NCBI GenBank assembly: GCA_001602455.1
Contig: CP012157.1
Coordinates: 1,607,733 to 1,671,732, forward strand
Length of the DNA: 64,000 bases
Source of the DNA: Betaproteobacteria bacterium UKL13-2
Lineage (GTDB): Bacteria > Pseudomonadota > Gammaproteobacteria > Burkholderiales > Usitatibacteraceae
Direction: 5' to 3'
Below are positions 1 through 9,417 of this stretch, piece after piece. The notes under the pieces were generated by a model. That model did no database searches and was not told the origin of the DNA. It saw only the letters and a program-made list of their open reading frames with translations. Positions within the stretch are counted from its first letter, which is position 1. Each line of letters begins with the position of its first letter. The translations under genes and the position numbers were made by a program.

Positions 1-100
1 CGTGATTTCGCATGAATTCTTTCAAAGTCACGCAGTTTCTTGCGCCCATTGGGCTGCTTTTTCAGCCCCTTCAGGGCTTTTCCCCGGTTTGTGGGCACAC

Positions 101-1060
101 TCATCCCTGCGCCTCCATCAGTTTGCCGCGCACCATCCACAAGTTCGACAGCGCAAACAGCGTAACGAGTTGTGCGGTATTTTTCTTGAAGCCGCGAAAG
201 CGTACTTTCACAATTCCGAACTGGCGCTTAATCACCCGAAACGGGTGCTCGACCTTGGCCCGGATACCAGCTTTGATCTTCTCGGCTTTGTCGATCAACG
301 CATCTGCTGCGTTGTCGTTGTTCAAGGCCTTGCGTTTTCCCGGTCGCATGGCCACATGGCAAGTGACATCGGCTTTCGCATCTGGACGCTTTTGAATGCC
401 GTGGTAGCCCGTATCGCCGAATGTAACGGTCTCTTGATCATGCAGCAAGCTGTTGCCCTCGGTCACGTCACTCACGATACCCGACGTGCCGCGAACCGTG
501 AGCACTACGCCCGACTCGGCGGCAGCGCCGATATGCGCTTTCATGCCGAAGTACATCTGCTGGCCTTTCTTGTTCGAATGCATGTCGGGGTCGTGCTGGT
601 GTTGCGTGTTCTTGGTCGATGAGGGCGCTGCAATCAAGGTGGCATCCACCACGGTGCCTAGCTTGAGCAGCAGTCCGTGTTCAATGAGGATGTCATTCGC
701 TACACCCAAAACATGCTCTGCCAGTTTGTGCTTCTCCAGCCGGTGGCGAAAGCGCAGGATGGTGCTCTCATCAGGGAGGCGGCCGAACTCTTCAAGCTGA
801 GCAAACTCCCGGTACACAGGCCTGTCAAAAAATGCCTCTTCCATGCCCGGATCGGACAGCGTGAACCACTGCTGCATGAAGTGGACGCGCAGCATGGTTT
901 GCAAAGAAAACGGTGGCCGTCCTGTCTTTCCTCCTGGGTAATACGGTGCAATGAGTTCGACCAACACCGTCCACGGCACCACTTGCGCCATCTGCTCTAG
1001 GAATACTTGCTCGCGCGTCCTTTTGACGGTCAGATTGAGCTTCAGGCTGGCTTGTTTCAT
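101..1060 (-). CDS. IS5-family transposase, full length
   Basis: A 319-residue DDE transposase that would cut and join the ends of its own insertion sequence. The N-terminal part has the IS5-type motif GRPPFSLQTMLRVHFMQQW near residue 50. The three catalytic acidic residues are visible: D in TVVDATLI (about 139), D in TFGDTGYHG and E in KVEHPFRVIKRQFG near residue 270. The reading frame is intact and of normal length. I could not define terminal inverted repeats with confidence, because the downstream end may lie outside the window. The element sits next to a broken phage gene, so it marks the edge of a rearranged region. Confidence 0.9.
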   Translation of the reverse strand: MKQASLKLNLTVKRTREQVFLEQMAQVVPWTVLVELIAPYYPGGKTGRPPFSLQTMLRVHFMQQWFTLSDPGMEEAFFDRPVYREFAQLEEFGRLPDESTILRFRHRLEKHKLAEHVLGVANDILIEHGLLLKLGTVVDATLIAAPSSTKNTQHQHDPDMHSNKKGQQMYFGMKAHIGAAAESGVVLTVRGTSGIVSDVTEGNSLLHDQETVTFGDTGYHGIQKRPDAKADVTCHVAMRPGKRKALNNDNAADALIDKAEKIKAGIRAKVEHPFRVIKRQFGIVKVRFRGFKKNTAQLVTLFALSNLWMVRGKLMEAQG

Positions 1061-1154
1061 GAAGAGAATTTTCTCAGGGCTGGCTTACTGCAAGCCCACA
1101 AGAGCGAGGGTTATGCAGAGTGTCCTTGGCGCGTGATTGCGCATCATGCGGTTC

Positions 1155-1367
1155 ATGAAGCGCATCCACATTTTTAAGCAAGGCAAACACACCGACCGCA
1201 GGGGTATCGCGGTCGACTTCACGGATTCCGTTCTCTCCGAGAGTGCCGCCAGCTACGATCCCGCCAAACACGAAGCGCCTATGGTGGTTGGCCACCCCAA
1301 AATGGATGCGCCCGCTTACGGCTGGATCAAGTTCGTCAATTTTAGTGACGGCAACCTGTTCGCTTGA
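1155..1367 (+). pseudogene. Fragment of Mu-like prophage I protein (gpI protease/scaffold)
   Basis: About 70 codons starting MKRIHIFKQGKHTD, followed by AASYDPAKHEAPMVVGHPKM and APAYGWIKF. This closely follows the N-terminus of phage Mu I proteins (the maturation protease and scaffold of Mu-like heads). The frame then stops at 1365-1367, far short of the family's several hundred residues, and no phage genes follow. It is best read as a remnant of a Mu-like prophage, cut off at its 3' side and lying next to the IS5 element. The identification rests on my memory of the family N-terminus. Confidence 0.7.
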
Positions 1368-1456
1368 CTGTCTTGGCCGTCCCAAGAGTGCTGTCGCGGC
1401 ACTGGTCCCAACCAAGTTGCAAAGTCTCGGCCACATTTGAACTGAGTACCCGAGGG

Positions 1457-2071
1457 TCAGTCGCGGCGCAGGCGCAGCAACGTCATCATGCCGAAAGGCG
1501 GAAGATGGGCTTCTTCAATTAGGCGTAGGCCCGGGGTTGACAGAACCCGGCCACGTTCGAAATCGGAATGCCAGCCGATCAACCCGGCGAGCGGTGCAAA
1601 CACCCGTTCGGCGAGCAACAAGGCACCCTTGTCGCTGGAAAAGTGATTGACGATGATGATGGTCCCTCCGGGACGCACGACACGGGTCATCTCTGCCATC
1701 ACACGTTCCGGCTCCGGAACGACAGACATGATGTGGATGGCGGCGATATGGTCAAAACTTGCATCGGGAAACATCATCGACCGGGCATCCATCACCGACA
1801 GGTCGCGTACATTGGTCAGGCCCAGTTCGGCTACCTTTTCGCGCGCTTTGGCCAGCATCTCGGCAGAGGCGTCAATCCCCGTGACCTCGACCCTCGGCAG
1901 ATATTGCGGCAGGGAAAGACCGGTGCCCACGCCAACCTCTAGCACGCGCCCGCCCAGACGGTTCAACGTACCAACCACCCGACGCCGCCCCCTTCCCGTC
2001 ATATTGCCGAATGTCAGATCATAAATCGGCGCCCAACGGGCGTAGGAACGGCGGACGGACTCGATATCCAT
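1457..2071 (-). CDS. Class I SAM methyltransferase, PmtA-like (phosphatidylethanolamine N-methyltransferase family)
   Basis: A 204-residue methyltransferase. It opens with VRRSYARWAPIYDLTFG, typical of the Rhodobacter-type PmtA that methylates phosphatidylethanolamine toward phosphatidylcholine at the inner membrane. The SAM site is GRVLEVGVGTGLSLPQY near residue 42, the adenosine-binding acidic loop is GIDASAEML, and the post-II motif is RPGGTIIIVNHF. Length and layout fit the family. The start codon lies 2 bp after the stop of a truncated outer-membrane protein gene and has no clear ribosome-binding site, so its original promoter may have been lost. UbiE-like methyltransferases are the main alternative. 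Confidence 0.72.
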   Translation of the reverse strand: MDIESVRRSYARWAPIYDLTFGNMTGRGRRRVVGTLNRLGGRVLEVGVGTGLSLPQYLPRVEVTGIDASAEMLAKAREKVAELGLTNVRDLSVMDARSMMFPDASFDHIAAIHIMSVVPEPERVMAEMTRVVRPGGTIIIVNHFSSDKGALLLAERVFAPLAGLIGWHSDFERGRVLSTPGLRLIEEAHLPPFGMMTLLRLRRD

Positions 2072-2073
2072 TG

Positions 2074-2358
2074 TTAAACAATCTTCCGGAACAAGTTCAA
2101 AAATCTTTGCAGGTCATGAAACGGTCCTTGCTGCACCGGCTTGAGCTGAGAAAAGGAGGTGATGGTGCCAGCGGTAGCGTTGTTGTTGTGGGCCAGGCCC
2201 AAAGTGGCAAAGCCGGAAAAGCGCAGCGGCTTAACAATGCCTTCGCTGCCTTCAATCACGTCCTCGGCAGCCTGCGTGCTGGCGCTGGCCAGCAGGCCCA
2301 AGCTCGCCAGCGCCAAGGCGGCGGCTCGTCTGCTGAGTTGTCTTGGTTTTGTGAGCAT
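2074..2358 (-). pseudogene. Truncated outer-membrane protein (porin-like N-terminus)
   Basis: The first 94 residues of a secreted protein. There is a signal peptide (RRAAALALASLGLLASASTQAA, cut about residue 31), then LRFSGFATLGLAHNNN, the usual first beta-strand of proteobacterial porin-like barrels. After about residue 75 the sequence stops looking like a barrel and ends at the start of the methyltransferase gene. A real barrel needs several hundred residues, so this is a gene stump joined to foreign sequence. The ATG at 2358 is preferred over the upstream TTG; a GGAG lies in front of it. It is 69 bp downstream of the large regulator, in the same direction and with similar base composition. 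Confidence 0.65.
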
Positions 2359-2427
2359 CAATGCATCTCCTCGGTGTGACCCGCGTCGTGGTCGACGACG
2401 CCTGAAATTGGGTAAGAGCTTGCTGGC

Positions 2428-5400
2428 CTAGCGTTGAATTTTCGTTGAATCGCTGCTGGCCGTCTTGGTCAAGGCCCGGCGTTGGGCAGTGCTGCGTTGC
2501 AAAAGCAGCTCGGCACCCATCGCTTGAGCAGTCTGCATGGCTTTGTCCAGCGCCTGTTCGATGTCGGCGCGTGGCGCGCCTTGGGCTGCCAAGGCCTGGG
2601 CGCGCATGCGCCAGAGTTCGGGCAGCAGGTAGGGCTCTTGGCGCTCATGTGCCTTGGGCAGGCAGGCGTCTATCTGTGCCAGGGCTTCCTCGGCCTGGTC
2701 GAGGTTCAGCAGCGCTTCGATCAGGAAGGAAAGAAAAGTCGCTTCGGTGCTTGGCATGGCCACGGCTGAAGCGCTGGCGGCTTGGCGTATGGGCAGCAGG
2801 CCGGCCGGGTCGCCACCGGCTGCCTGGCTCCAGCCCAGCACCAGTGCGCCAACCGCCTGCCACAGGGCCAGGCCATGAAGCTGGGTGAGGCTCAGCAGCT
2901 CGATGCTGAGGGGCAGCGCGGCTTCGGGCCGGCGCAAGTGGCGTTGCAGCACCCCCGCCATGCCCAAAGCAAATGCCAGGGTCTGGGCATGGCCGAGCGT
3001 GCGTGCCTGCTGCAGGCCCAGGTAGGTTTGTTCCAGGGCTTCGTCAATGCGGCCCAACATGGCCAGCGGCCAGCCCAGCATGGCGCGGGCGGCAATGCCG
3101 CCATGCTCGCCAAAACGCTGGGTCAATTGGGCGCGCTGGCGCGGCGGCAGGCGATCACCGGCGGCGGCGGCCTCGGCCAGGGCCTCGCAGGAGGCTTGAA
3201 ACTGACCGAGAAAGAACAGGTTGTTGCCCAAGGCATAACGCGCTTGCACGTCGGCAGTGGCGTCATTTGTGTCGGCGGCCACGTCCAGCAGTTCTTGCGC
3301 CAGAGTGAGCACCGGGCTTTCGCCCGGGCCGCTGCGGCTGCCCAACCACAGGCCCCAGAGCGCCTGAAAGCGTTGGCCCGGGCCGCTGGCGGCACCAGGC
3401 TCATCGCAGGCCTGCAGCGCCTGGCGCAAGCACTGGCGCGCGGCCGCAGAGCCGTAGCCTTCCAGGGCCAACAGGCTGCGCCCCAGGCCCAGCAGCAATG
3501 GCAGGCGCAGGCGTTGGATCAGGGTTGGTGCGGCCTCGGTCATCTGCAAGGCGGCCAGGCCTTGCTCGAAGCCGTGGCGGGCTTCTTGGTGGGCCGATTG
3601 AGCGGCGGCGCGCTCAGCTGCCTGCAGCCAGTAGTGCGCGGCCACCGGGTCGCCGGCCGCCTGCAGGTGCTGGGCCAGGGCCTCGGGGGCATCAGCGGCC
3701 AGGGCGGAGAAGGGACCCATCAAGGCCTGGGCGGCGCGCCGGTGCAAGGCTCGGCGCTTGCTGGTGCTGAGGGTTTCCAGAGCGGCGTCGCGGATCAATG
3801 CATGGCGGAACTGCCAGTGCTGTAGGTCAATGCTCTGCAGCAGGTCGAGCCGCTGCAACTGGGCCAGCCGCTGCGCCAGTGGCCCGGCCGGCAGCTGCAG
3901 CAGCTCTTGCAGCAAGGCGGGCGAGCTGGTGCTGCCCAACAGAGCCGCGCCCTGAGCCACGTGCTTGGTCTCGGGCGGCAGGCAGTCCAGGCTCGCTGCC
4001 AGCAAGTCCCAGAGCGTGGCCGGCACTTTGTCGGACGGGCGCAGGCGCATCGAGCGCGCCAGCTCTTCTGCAAACAGTGGCACGCCGCCGGCGCGTTGCA
4101 GCACTTGCAGGCGTTGCGCGGCCGAAGCCGGGGCGGTGTCGAGTTGCTCGATCAGGCGGGCCATGTCTTCGGGCGGCAGGGGCTGCAGATTCAGGCACAG
4201 GTCCAGGCTGGCGCGCACTTCGTCGTGCGGCGCCTCGCGCGAGCTCAGCAGCAGCAGGCCCGGGGGGCGCTGCGGGGCGGGGAGCTCAAGTTGCCGTTGG
4301 AGATGCAGTTGCAGCAGCTCCAGCGTCGACGGGTCGGCCCAGTGCAGATCTTCCAGCAGCATGAGCTCCGGCCGACCCTGGGCCAAGCCTTCGAAAAGTT
4401 CGCACAGCAAGGTGTACAGCTCACGCTTGTGCAAGGGCTCCGCCGGGGCCGACGTGTTCTGGTGTTGCAGCAGCAACGGGCGCAGCAGGGCGCGCGCGGC
4501 CTCATGGCCAGCCAGTGGCAGGCCGGCTTGCTGCAGCAGTGCGCTGAGGGCGGCCTCTGCCTGCCCTGCATCGCCCTTCAGTGCGGTACCCATGCGCCGG
4601 CGCAGCGTGGCCCGCACTGGCTCCAAAGGCGTGTAGCGATACTCGGGGCGGCACTGCAGCTCGTAGATCGGCGTTGGCGCGTTATCCGCAGCGGCCGCCA
4701 CATGCTGGTGCAAGGCCTGCAGCAGCCGGGTCTTGCCCAGGCCAGGCTCGCCTTGCACCCAGACCGTGCGCGCGCTGCCTTGAGCCAAGAGCCATTCTTG
4801 CCGAAGCAGCGCCAGTTCGGCGCTGCGGCCGACCATGGGATTGAGCGCGTATATCCGGCTGCTGGCTTTGGCTGAGCGGATGCCCAGCAGGCTGGCGCCG
4901 CGGCCGGGTTCTGCCGTGGCTGCAAAGCGATGGTGGCGTTCGCTTTGCTGCTGTAGCTCGGCGCTGACATGGATGCTGTTGGCTTCGGCCTGAAGGGCCA
5001 GCTTGCGTGCTTGGCGCGAGAGCGCGCCCACGCTGTCGGGTGAGGCCAGCTCTGGGTCGGCATGCACCCAGCCCACATGCAGGCCCTGGCGCAGGGCGCG
5101 GGGCGCAAGGCTGTTTCTTTTGTCCGTGGCGGCCAATTCCAGCGCGGCGTCCAGGGCCAGGCGTGGCGCCTGCTCTTGCGCGCGCGGGTGGCCAAAAAAG
5201 GCCAGCAGCGCGCCGCCTTCTGCGCGTTGCACATGGGCACCGCGCGCTTGAAGGAGCACGCGGGCTTGTTGCAGCCGGGCTTGTAAGGCGGTGGCCAGGG
5301 CCTCGGCCTCGCGGGCGGCCTCGTCCGACGAAACTTCCCATTCACAAGCCAGGGCGACGACCCGGCGGCGCTCGGCGTGTGCGGCCGGGGCTTGGGGTGT

Positions 5401-6201
5401 CTGGGCGGCGCTGTTGCGCAGACGCTCGGCGAGGGCCTGAGTGGCCGCTTGCGGCGGGATCTGTAGATCGCTCTGCAGTTGCAGGCGAAACTGTTCGAAC
5501 AAGGCTAGGGCTTCGCCCGCGGACGTGGGCGCCAGCATGCGCATGCAGCGGCGCAAGGCGGTTTCACACCATGGGTCTTGGGCCAGAGCGCGCCGGGCGC
5601 AGGCCAGTGCGGCCTCGGCTTCGCCGGCGTCCTCAAACAGTTGGCCCAACGCCTCCAGCAACTGCTGAGCCTGGCGCAGCAGCGCCTCGCGGCGCGGTTG
5701 CAGCCAGGCTTCGAAGCCCGGCGCTTCGGGCAGCTGCAAACCGTCGAGCAAGGGACCGCGGTAGAGGTTCAGAGCTTGCTGCAGGGCTTGACGGCGCGCC
5801 TGCGGTTGCGGCGTGGCGGCAGCCAGTTGGGCCAGGGCGAAGTCCCGGCAGTCTAATTGCCAAGCCAAATCCTCGCGCAGCTGCAATTGTTTCTTGTCGG
5901 ACAGCAGCGGCTCCAGATCGGGCTGATCGGGCCAGAGTTGGGCCAGCACCCTGCGCAAGTCAAACAGCGCTCGGCGCAAATTGGCTCGCGCCTGCTCCAG
6001 TGGGGAGTCGGGCCATAGGGTTTCGGCCAGAGTTTCTCGCGCTAGCGGCCCGGTCTGCAGCGCCAGCATGGCCAGCAGGGCGCGCACCTTGTCGTAGGGC
6101 AAGGGCAAGATACGGCCCAGGCAATCGCGTAACTCGAAGCCACCCAACAGACGCAGCAGGGGGCCTTTGGCGTGGGAAGTTTGCTTGCTCACAGTGGGCA
6201 T
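2428..6201 (-). CDS. Large BTAD/AAA-ATPase transcriptional regulator (SARP/LuxR-LAL-like)
   Basis: About 1257 residues. The order is: winged-helix DNA-binding domain (LLRLLGGFELRD to LAETLWPDSP, 15-100); bacterial transcriptional activation domain with TPR-like helices (to about 265); a degenerate class III cyclase-like domain (RRVVALACEWEVSSDEA, about 280-400); a STAND/AAA ATPase with Walker A GEPGLGKTRLL and Walker B LMLLEDLHWADP; and a long alpha-helical TPR-like C-terminus. Such proteins bind ligands or partners through the ATPase/TPR part and activate nearby promoters. The nearest target, the outer-membrane gene downstream, is truncated. The gene is very rich in G+C, with long open antisense frames, unlike the genes from 6.5 kb onward, which suggests transfer. 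The start could also be the TTG at 6210. Confidence 0.82.
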   Translation of the reverse strand: MPTVSKQTSHAKGPLLRLLGGFELRDCLGRILPLPYDKVRALLAMLALQTGPLARETLAETLWPDSPLEQARANLRRALFDLRRVLAQLWPDQPDLEPLLSDKKQLQLREDLAWQLDCRDFALAQLAAATPQPQARRQALQQALNLYRGPLLDGLQLPEAPGFEAWLQPRREALLRQAQQLLEALGQLFEDAGEAEAALACARRALAQDPWCETALRRCMRMLAPTSAGEALALFEQFRLQLQSDLQIPPQAATQALAERLRNSAAQTPQAPAAHAERRRVVALACEWEVSSDEAAREAEALATALQARLQQARVLLQARGAHVQRAEGGALLAFFGHPRAQEQAPRLALDAALELAATDKRNSLAPRALRQGLHVGWVHADPELASPDSVGALSRQARKLALQAEANSIHVSAELQQQSERHHRFAATAEPGRGASLLGIRSAKASSRIYALNPMVGRSAELALLRQEWLLAQGSARTVWVQGEPGLGKTRLLQALHQHVAAAADNAPTPIYELQCRPEYRYTPLEPVRATLRRRMGTALKGDAGQAEAALSALLQQAGLPLAGHEAARALLRPLLLQHQNTSAPAEPLHKRELYTLLCELFEGLAQGRPELMLLEDLHWADPSTLELLQLHLQRQLELPAPQRPPGLLLLSSREAPHDEVRASLDLCLNLQPLPPEDMARLIEQLDTAPASAAQRLQVLQRAGGVPLFAEELARSMRLRPSDKVPATLWDLLAASLDCLPPETKHVAQGAALLGSTSSPALLQELLQLPAGPLAQRLAQLQRLDLLQSIDLQHWQFRHALIRDAALETLSTSKRRALHRRAAQALMGPFSALAADAPEALAQHLQAAGDPVAAHYWLQAAERAAAQSAHQEARHGFEQGLAALQMTEAAPTLIQRLRLPLLLGLGRSLLALEGYGSAAARQCLRQALQACDEPGAASGPGQRFQALWGLWLGSRSGPGESPVLTLAQELLDVAADTNDATADVQARYALGNNLFFLGQFQASCEALAEAAAAGDRLPPRQRAQLTQRFGEHGGIAARAMLGWPLAMLGRIDEALEQTYLGLQQARTLGHAQTLAFALGMAGVLQRHLRRPEAALPLSIELLSLTQLHGLALWQAVGALVLGWSQAAGGDPAGLLPIRQAASASAVAMPSTEATFLSFLIEALLNLDQAEEALAQIDACLPKAHERQEPYLLPELWRMRAQALAAQGAPRADIEQALDKAMQTAQAMGAELLLQRSTAQRRALTKTASSDSTKIQR

Positions 6202-6210
6202 GGCGGTCAA

Positions 6211-6523
6211 AAATTAGCGACCTACTCTACCAGATGGACATGACATCTGCTCAGCGTGCTGGCAAGAAAATCAAGAAAATGGGGTCAGACAGACACTCAT
6301 GGCACATTGAAACGGTGCTGAGTGATTGTGCGAGCCGGAGCCGAAGCAGAAGATTGATCGAGTGGCGGTTGGAGGAGCGCGGTGGAGCGTGCGCTGACGT
6401 TTTTCTGAGTTTGGCATCTTCCGTACCTCGTCTGGCGGTCGGCGGGCAGCGGACTGTGTAAAAATACATCTGGGCGCAGCCTTGTGCGCCGCTCAACATT
6501 TTAAAAGCTGAAGGGATAGAGCG
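6211..6523. other. Intergenic spacer between divergent genes
   Basis: This spacer holds the 5' regions of the minus-strand regulator and the plus-strand DUF4337 gene. Base composition changes here from very G+C-rich to the window average, so one end of the acquired segment probably lies in it. A GAAGGGA stands in front of the ATG at 6524 as ribosome-binding site. I see no RNA gene or clear operator. Confidence 0.5.
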
Positions 6524-7108
6524 ATGTCAGGCGGTAAATTTCACGTACACGGTCCGCACGATCACGCGGTCGAACATGCGGGTGGTGACCACGGTAGCGG
6601 TGGTGGTCTTACGCAATCCGTGGCAATTTTTACGGCTATTCTCGCGACCATCGGTGCGATTGTCAGCTACCAAGGTGGTCATACGCAGAATGAAGCGCTC
6701 TACTACAAGAATGAGGCGGTGCTGAGAAAGACCGATGCGGCGAATCAATGGTCCTACTATCAAGGCAAGAGTACCAAACAAAATTTAGCGGAACTCGCCG
6801 AGGCGCTGGCCGCCACGCCTGAGCAAAAAGCCAAGTACGCGGCAGAGATCGCGCGGTACAAAGTCGAGAAGGAAGAGATCAAGAAGAAAGCGGAAGGCCT
6901 TGAGGCGTTATCGCTGGCGGCAGATGAGAAATCCAAAACGGCGTTACACCCGCATGAAAAACTCGCGCAAGCCATGACGTTTATCCAGATTGCGATTTCG
7001 TTGGCGGCAATTTGTGTGTTGACACGTCGGCGTTGGATGTTTGGTTTGTCCGGTGCTGCTGCTGCGGTCGGGATGGTGTATTGGGGGCTGGCATTTTTTT
7101 CGCATTGA
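6524..7108 (+). CDS. DUF4337 family membrane protein
   Basis: A 194-residue protein with a His/Gly-rich N-terminus, one membrane segment at about 30-48 (SVAIFTAILATIGAIVSY), a central helical part rich in Lys, Glu and Ala (about 65-140, coiled-coil-like), and two C-terminal membrane segments (AMTFIQIAISLAAICVL and FGLSGAAAAVGMVYWGLAFF). The motif YYKNEAVLRKTDAANQWSYYQ is characteristic of DUF4337. The function of the family is unknown. It is followed 45 bp later by the helicase gene in the same direction, which is a weak hint of co-transcription. Confidence 0.75.
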   Translation: MSGGKFHVHGPHDHAVEHAGGDHGSGGGLTQSVAIFTAILATIGAIVSYQGGHTQNEALYYKNEAVLRKTDAANQWSYYQGKSTKQNLAELAEALAATPEQKAKYAAEIARYKVEKEEIKKKAEGLEALSLAADEKSKTALHPHEKLAQAMTFIQIAISLAAICVLTRRRWMFGLSGAAAAVGMVYWGLAFFSH

Positions 7109-7153
7109 GTCACAGACTTGAGGGGCTTGCCGTGCTGAGTGGGTCGGGTTTGT

Positions 7154-9166
7154 ATGGCGCAATCTGACCTCGCGTTATTGTTCGGCCCCAAAGGTACGCT
7201 TGCCGAGCGCATCGCGGATTTTCGACATCGTGAATCGCAGGTTGAGATGGCAATGGCCATTGAGGCGGCGATCAATCGTTCGGGGGTGTTGATTGCCGAA
7301 GCCGGGACGGGAACGGGCAAAACATTTGCCTATTTGGTCCCGGCGCTTCGGTCGGGTGGGCGCGTCATCATCTCTACTGGCACCAAGACGCTGCAAGACC
7401 AGCTATTTCATCGTGATATCCCGACCGTCATCGAGGCGCTCGGTATCCCTGTCTCCACGGCGTTGTTAAAAGGGCGCGCCAACTATGTTTGCCTGCACCA
7501 CCTAGAAATTGCGGCGGCTGACGGGCGTTTCACCAGTCGTGAGGACGTGAAACACATTCAGTCGATTAAACGTTTTGCCAACCGTAGTCTCGATGGCGGC
7601 GGGACCGGTGATCGTGCCGAATTGCCTGAAGTTCCCGAGCGCGCCGGTGCATGGAATCAAGCCGTTTCCACCCGTGAAAATTGCCTCGGTTCGCAGTGTT
7701 CGCGCTTCGATGAGTGTTTTGTCATGAAGGCGCGCAAGAAGGCAATGGAGTCAGAAGTCGTGGTCGTGAACCATCACTTGTTCTTCGCTGACTTGGTGTT
7801 AAAGGATGATGGCGCACAAGACTTGTTGCCAGCTTGCAACACGGTGATTTTTGATGAAGCCCATCAGTTGCCCTCGACCGCCACCATGTTTTTTGGCGAA
7901 TCGGTCTCGACCTCGCAACTCATCGAGCTTGCTCGCGACGCAAAGTTGATGGGGGTTCAACACGCGGCGGACTTTAAAGATTTGCAGGATGCTGCCGGCG
8001 CACTTGATATCGCGGCGCGTGATTTAAGGTTAGTGGTATCCGAAGACTTTGCCAAGCTGCCGGGGCAGGCCGTGACGAGCCGTGATGGCTTCGATGAGGT
8101 GTATGCCGACGCACAAGAAAAACTTTCTGAACTGCGCGAGTTACTCGAGTCACAGGCGGATCGTGCGCAAGAACTCGCCAATTGCATGACGCGCGCGGAT
8201 GAATTTTCGCAACGTATGGCCAGTTGGCAAGATCCGTCGATTGAGGGTTTTGTGCGTTGGAGTGAGGCGTTTTCACAGTCGCTTGCTTTTCATCTCACGC
8301 CGCTGTCGGTGGCTGACATTTTTCGTGCGCAGGTGTTTGGTCAGAAGCGGGCGTGGATTTTTACATCAGCAACACTGGCAGTGAAGGGCGATTTTGGCCA
8401 TTACCAAGCTGAGATGGGTTTAACGGCACCGGCGGCAGAAGATGATGTTGAAGACGATGCGTTTGACGAACGCCGGGTGGAGACGGCGTCGTGGGCGTCG
8501 CCGTTTGATTATCCGAATCAGGCGCTGCTGTATCTACCGGAAAACTTGCCCGCGCCAAATACACCAACCCACACTGAAGCGATTGTGGACGCTGCACTAC
8601 CGTTGATTGAAGCCGCGGGTGGACGCACCTTTATGTTGTTCACGTCGCTGAAGGCGATGGACCGCGCCTACGAAATGTTGAAAACCAAATTTGCCGAACG
8701 CGAATTGCCGTTCCCGTTGATGGTGCAAGGTGAAGGCACACGCACGGAATTGCTGGAGCGCTTTCGTAAACTGGGTAATGCCGTGTTGGTCGCGAGTCAT
8801 TCCTTCTGGGAGGGGGTGGACGTGAAGGGTAGTGCGCTTTCAGTAGTGGTGATCGATAAGTTGCCCTTCGCCGCACCGGATGATCCGGTCCTTGCCGCGC
8901 GCATCGCTGCCATCGACGCTCGCGGTGGTAACGCGTTTATGCACTATCAAGTGCCACACGCGGCGATTACGCTCAAGCAGGGCGCGGGCCGATTGATTCG
9001 TGACGAGACCGATCGCGGTGTGTTGATGATCGGTGATACGCGATTGGTGGATAAACCCTACGGTAAACGTATCTGGCAGAGTCTGCCGCCGATGCGGCGT
9101 ACGCGGATGGAGGCCGAAGCGGTGGCGTTTTTCGCTGTCGCAGCCCCCCCGGCTAACGCACTCTAG
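7154..9166 (+). CDS. yoaA: ATP-dependent DNA helicase, DinG/YoaA family
   Basis: A 670-residue XPD-like superfamily 2 helicase, expected to unwind 5'-3' at damaged or R-loop DNA. Visible motifs: Q-motif region FRHRESQVEMA; Walker A EAGTGTGKTFAYL (about 42-54); four cysteines for the Fe-S cluster (C in NYVCLHH, then ENCLGSQCSRFDEC, about 110-190); Walker B DEAH in VIFDEAHQLPS; motif VI QGAGRLIRDETDRG near the C-terminus. The length matches YoaA. The ATG at 7154 is chosen because the family starts close to the LFGPKGTLAERI block; an upstream in-frame start at 7139 is possible. Confidence 0.9.
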   Translation: MAQSDLALLFGPKGTLAERIADFRHRESQVEMAMAIEAAINRSGVLIAEAGTGTGKTFAYLVPALRSGGRVIISTGTKTLQDQLFHRDIPTVIEALGIPVSTALLKGRANYVCLHHLEIAAADGRFTSREDVKHIQSIKRFANRSLDGGGTGDRAELPEVPERAGAWNQAVSTRENCLGSQCSRFDECFVMKARKKAMESEVVVVNHHLFFADLVLKDDGAQDLLPACNTVIFDEAHQLPSTATMFFGESVSTSQLIELARDAKLMGVQHAADFKDLQDAAGALDIAARDLRLVVSEDFAKLPGQAVTSRDGFDEVYADAQEKLSELRELLESQADRAQELANCMTRADEFSQRMASWQDPSIEGFVRWSEAFSQSLAFHLTPLSVADIFRAQVFGQKRAWIFTSATLAVKGDFGHYQAEMGLTAPAAEDDVEDDAFDERRVETASWASPFDYPNQALLYLPENLPAPNTPTHTEAIVDAALPLIEAAGGRTFMLFTSLKAMDRAYEMLKTKFAERELPFPLMVQGEGTRTELLERFRKLGNAVLVASHSFWEGVDVKGSALSVVVIDKLPFAAPDDPVLAARIAAIDARGGNAFMHYQVPHAAITLKQGAGRLIRDETDRGVLMIGDTRLVDKPYGKRIWQSLPPMRRTRMEAEAVAFFAVAAPPANAL

Positions 9167-9174
9167 AAGTCGGC

Positions 9175-9206
9175 AAAAAAATCCCGGCGATGTCACCACC
9201 GCCGGG
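9175..9206 (-). terminator. Rho-independent terminator
   Basis: The stem CCCGGC/GCCGGG (9183-9188 with 9201-9206) is followed, on the minus strand, by a run of seven T. It lies beyond the end of dctM and just past the end of the helicase, so it can end the minus-strand transporter transcript. Confidence 0.7.
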
Positions 9207-9352
9207 TCAGTTCGTACCGTTATGAGTACGAGGAGGCACATCAGCATCTTATGCGCTCTCGTACAGTGTGATTTCGTTGATAAGCGGGCTCTTTAGCCGC
9301 TACTTCTGCCCTTTGCTTGTTGACCGTTGCTCGTTATCCTACGTACTTTGTT

Positions 9353-9408
9353 CTTCATCCTTCATCCTTCATCCTTCATCCTTCATCCTTTATCCTTTAT
9401 CCTTTATC
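9353..9408 (+). repeat. 7-bp tandem repeat, eight units
   Basis: Five units of CTTCATC are followed by three of CTTTATC, without gaps, in the spacer between the helicase and the transporter. The block switch from one variant to the other fits slippage from a single point change. Confidence 0.95.
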
Positions 9409-9417
9409 CAGCCGCCG

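Noticed and set aside
2445-6461. Many long plus-strand frames (for example 2782-3825, 3907-4875, 5007-6461)
   Set aside because: They are antisense to the G+C-rich regulator gene, have Ala/Arg/Gly/Gln-rich composition without domains, and arise from codon bias.
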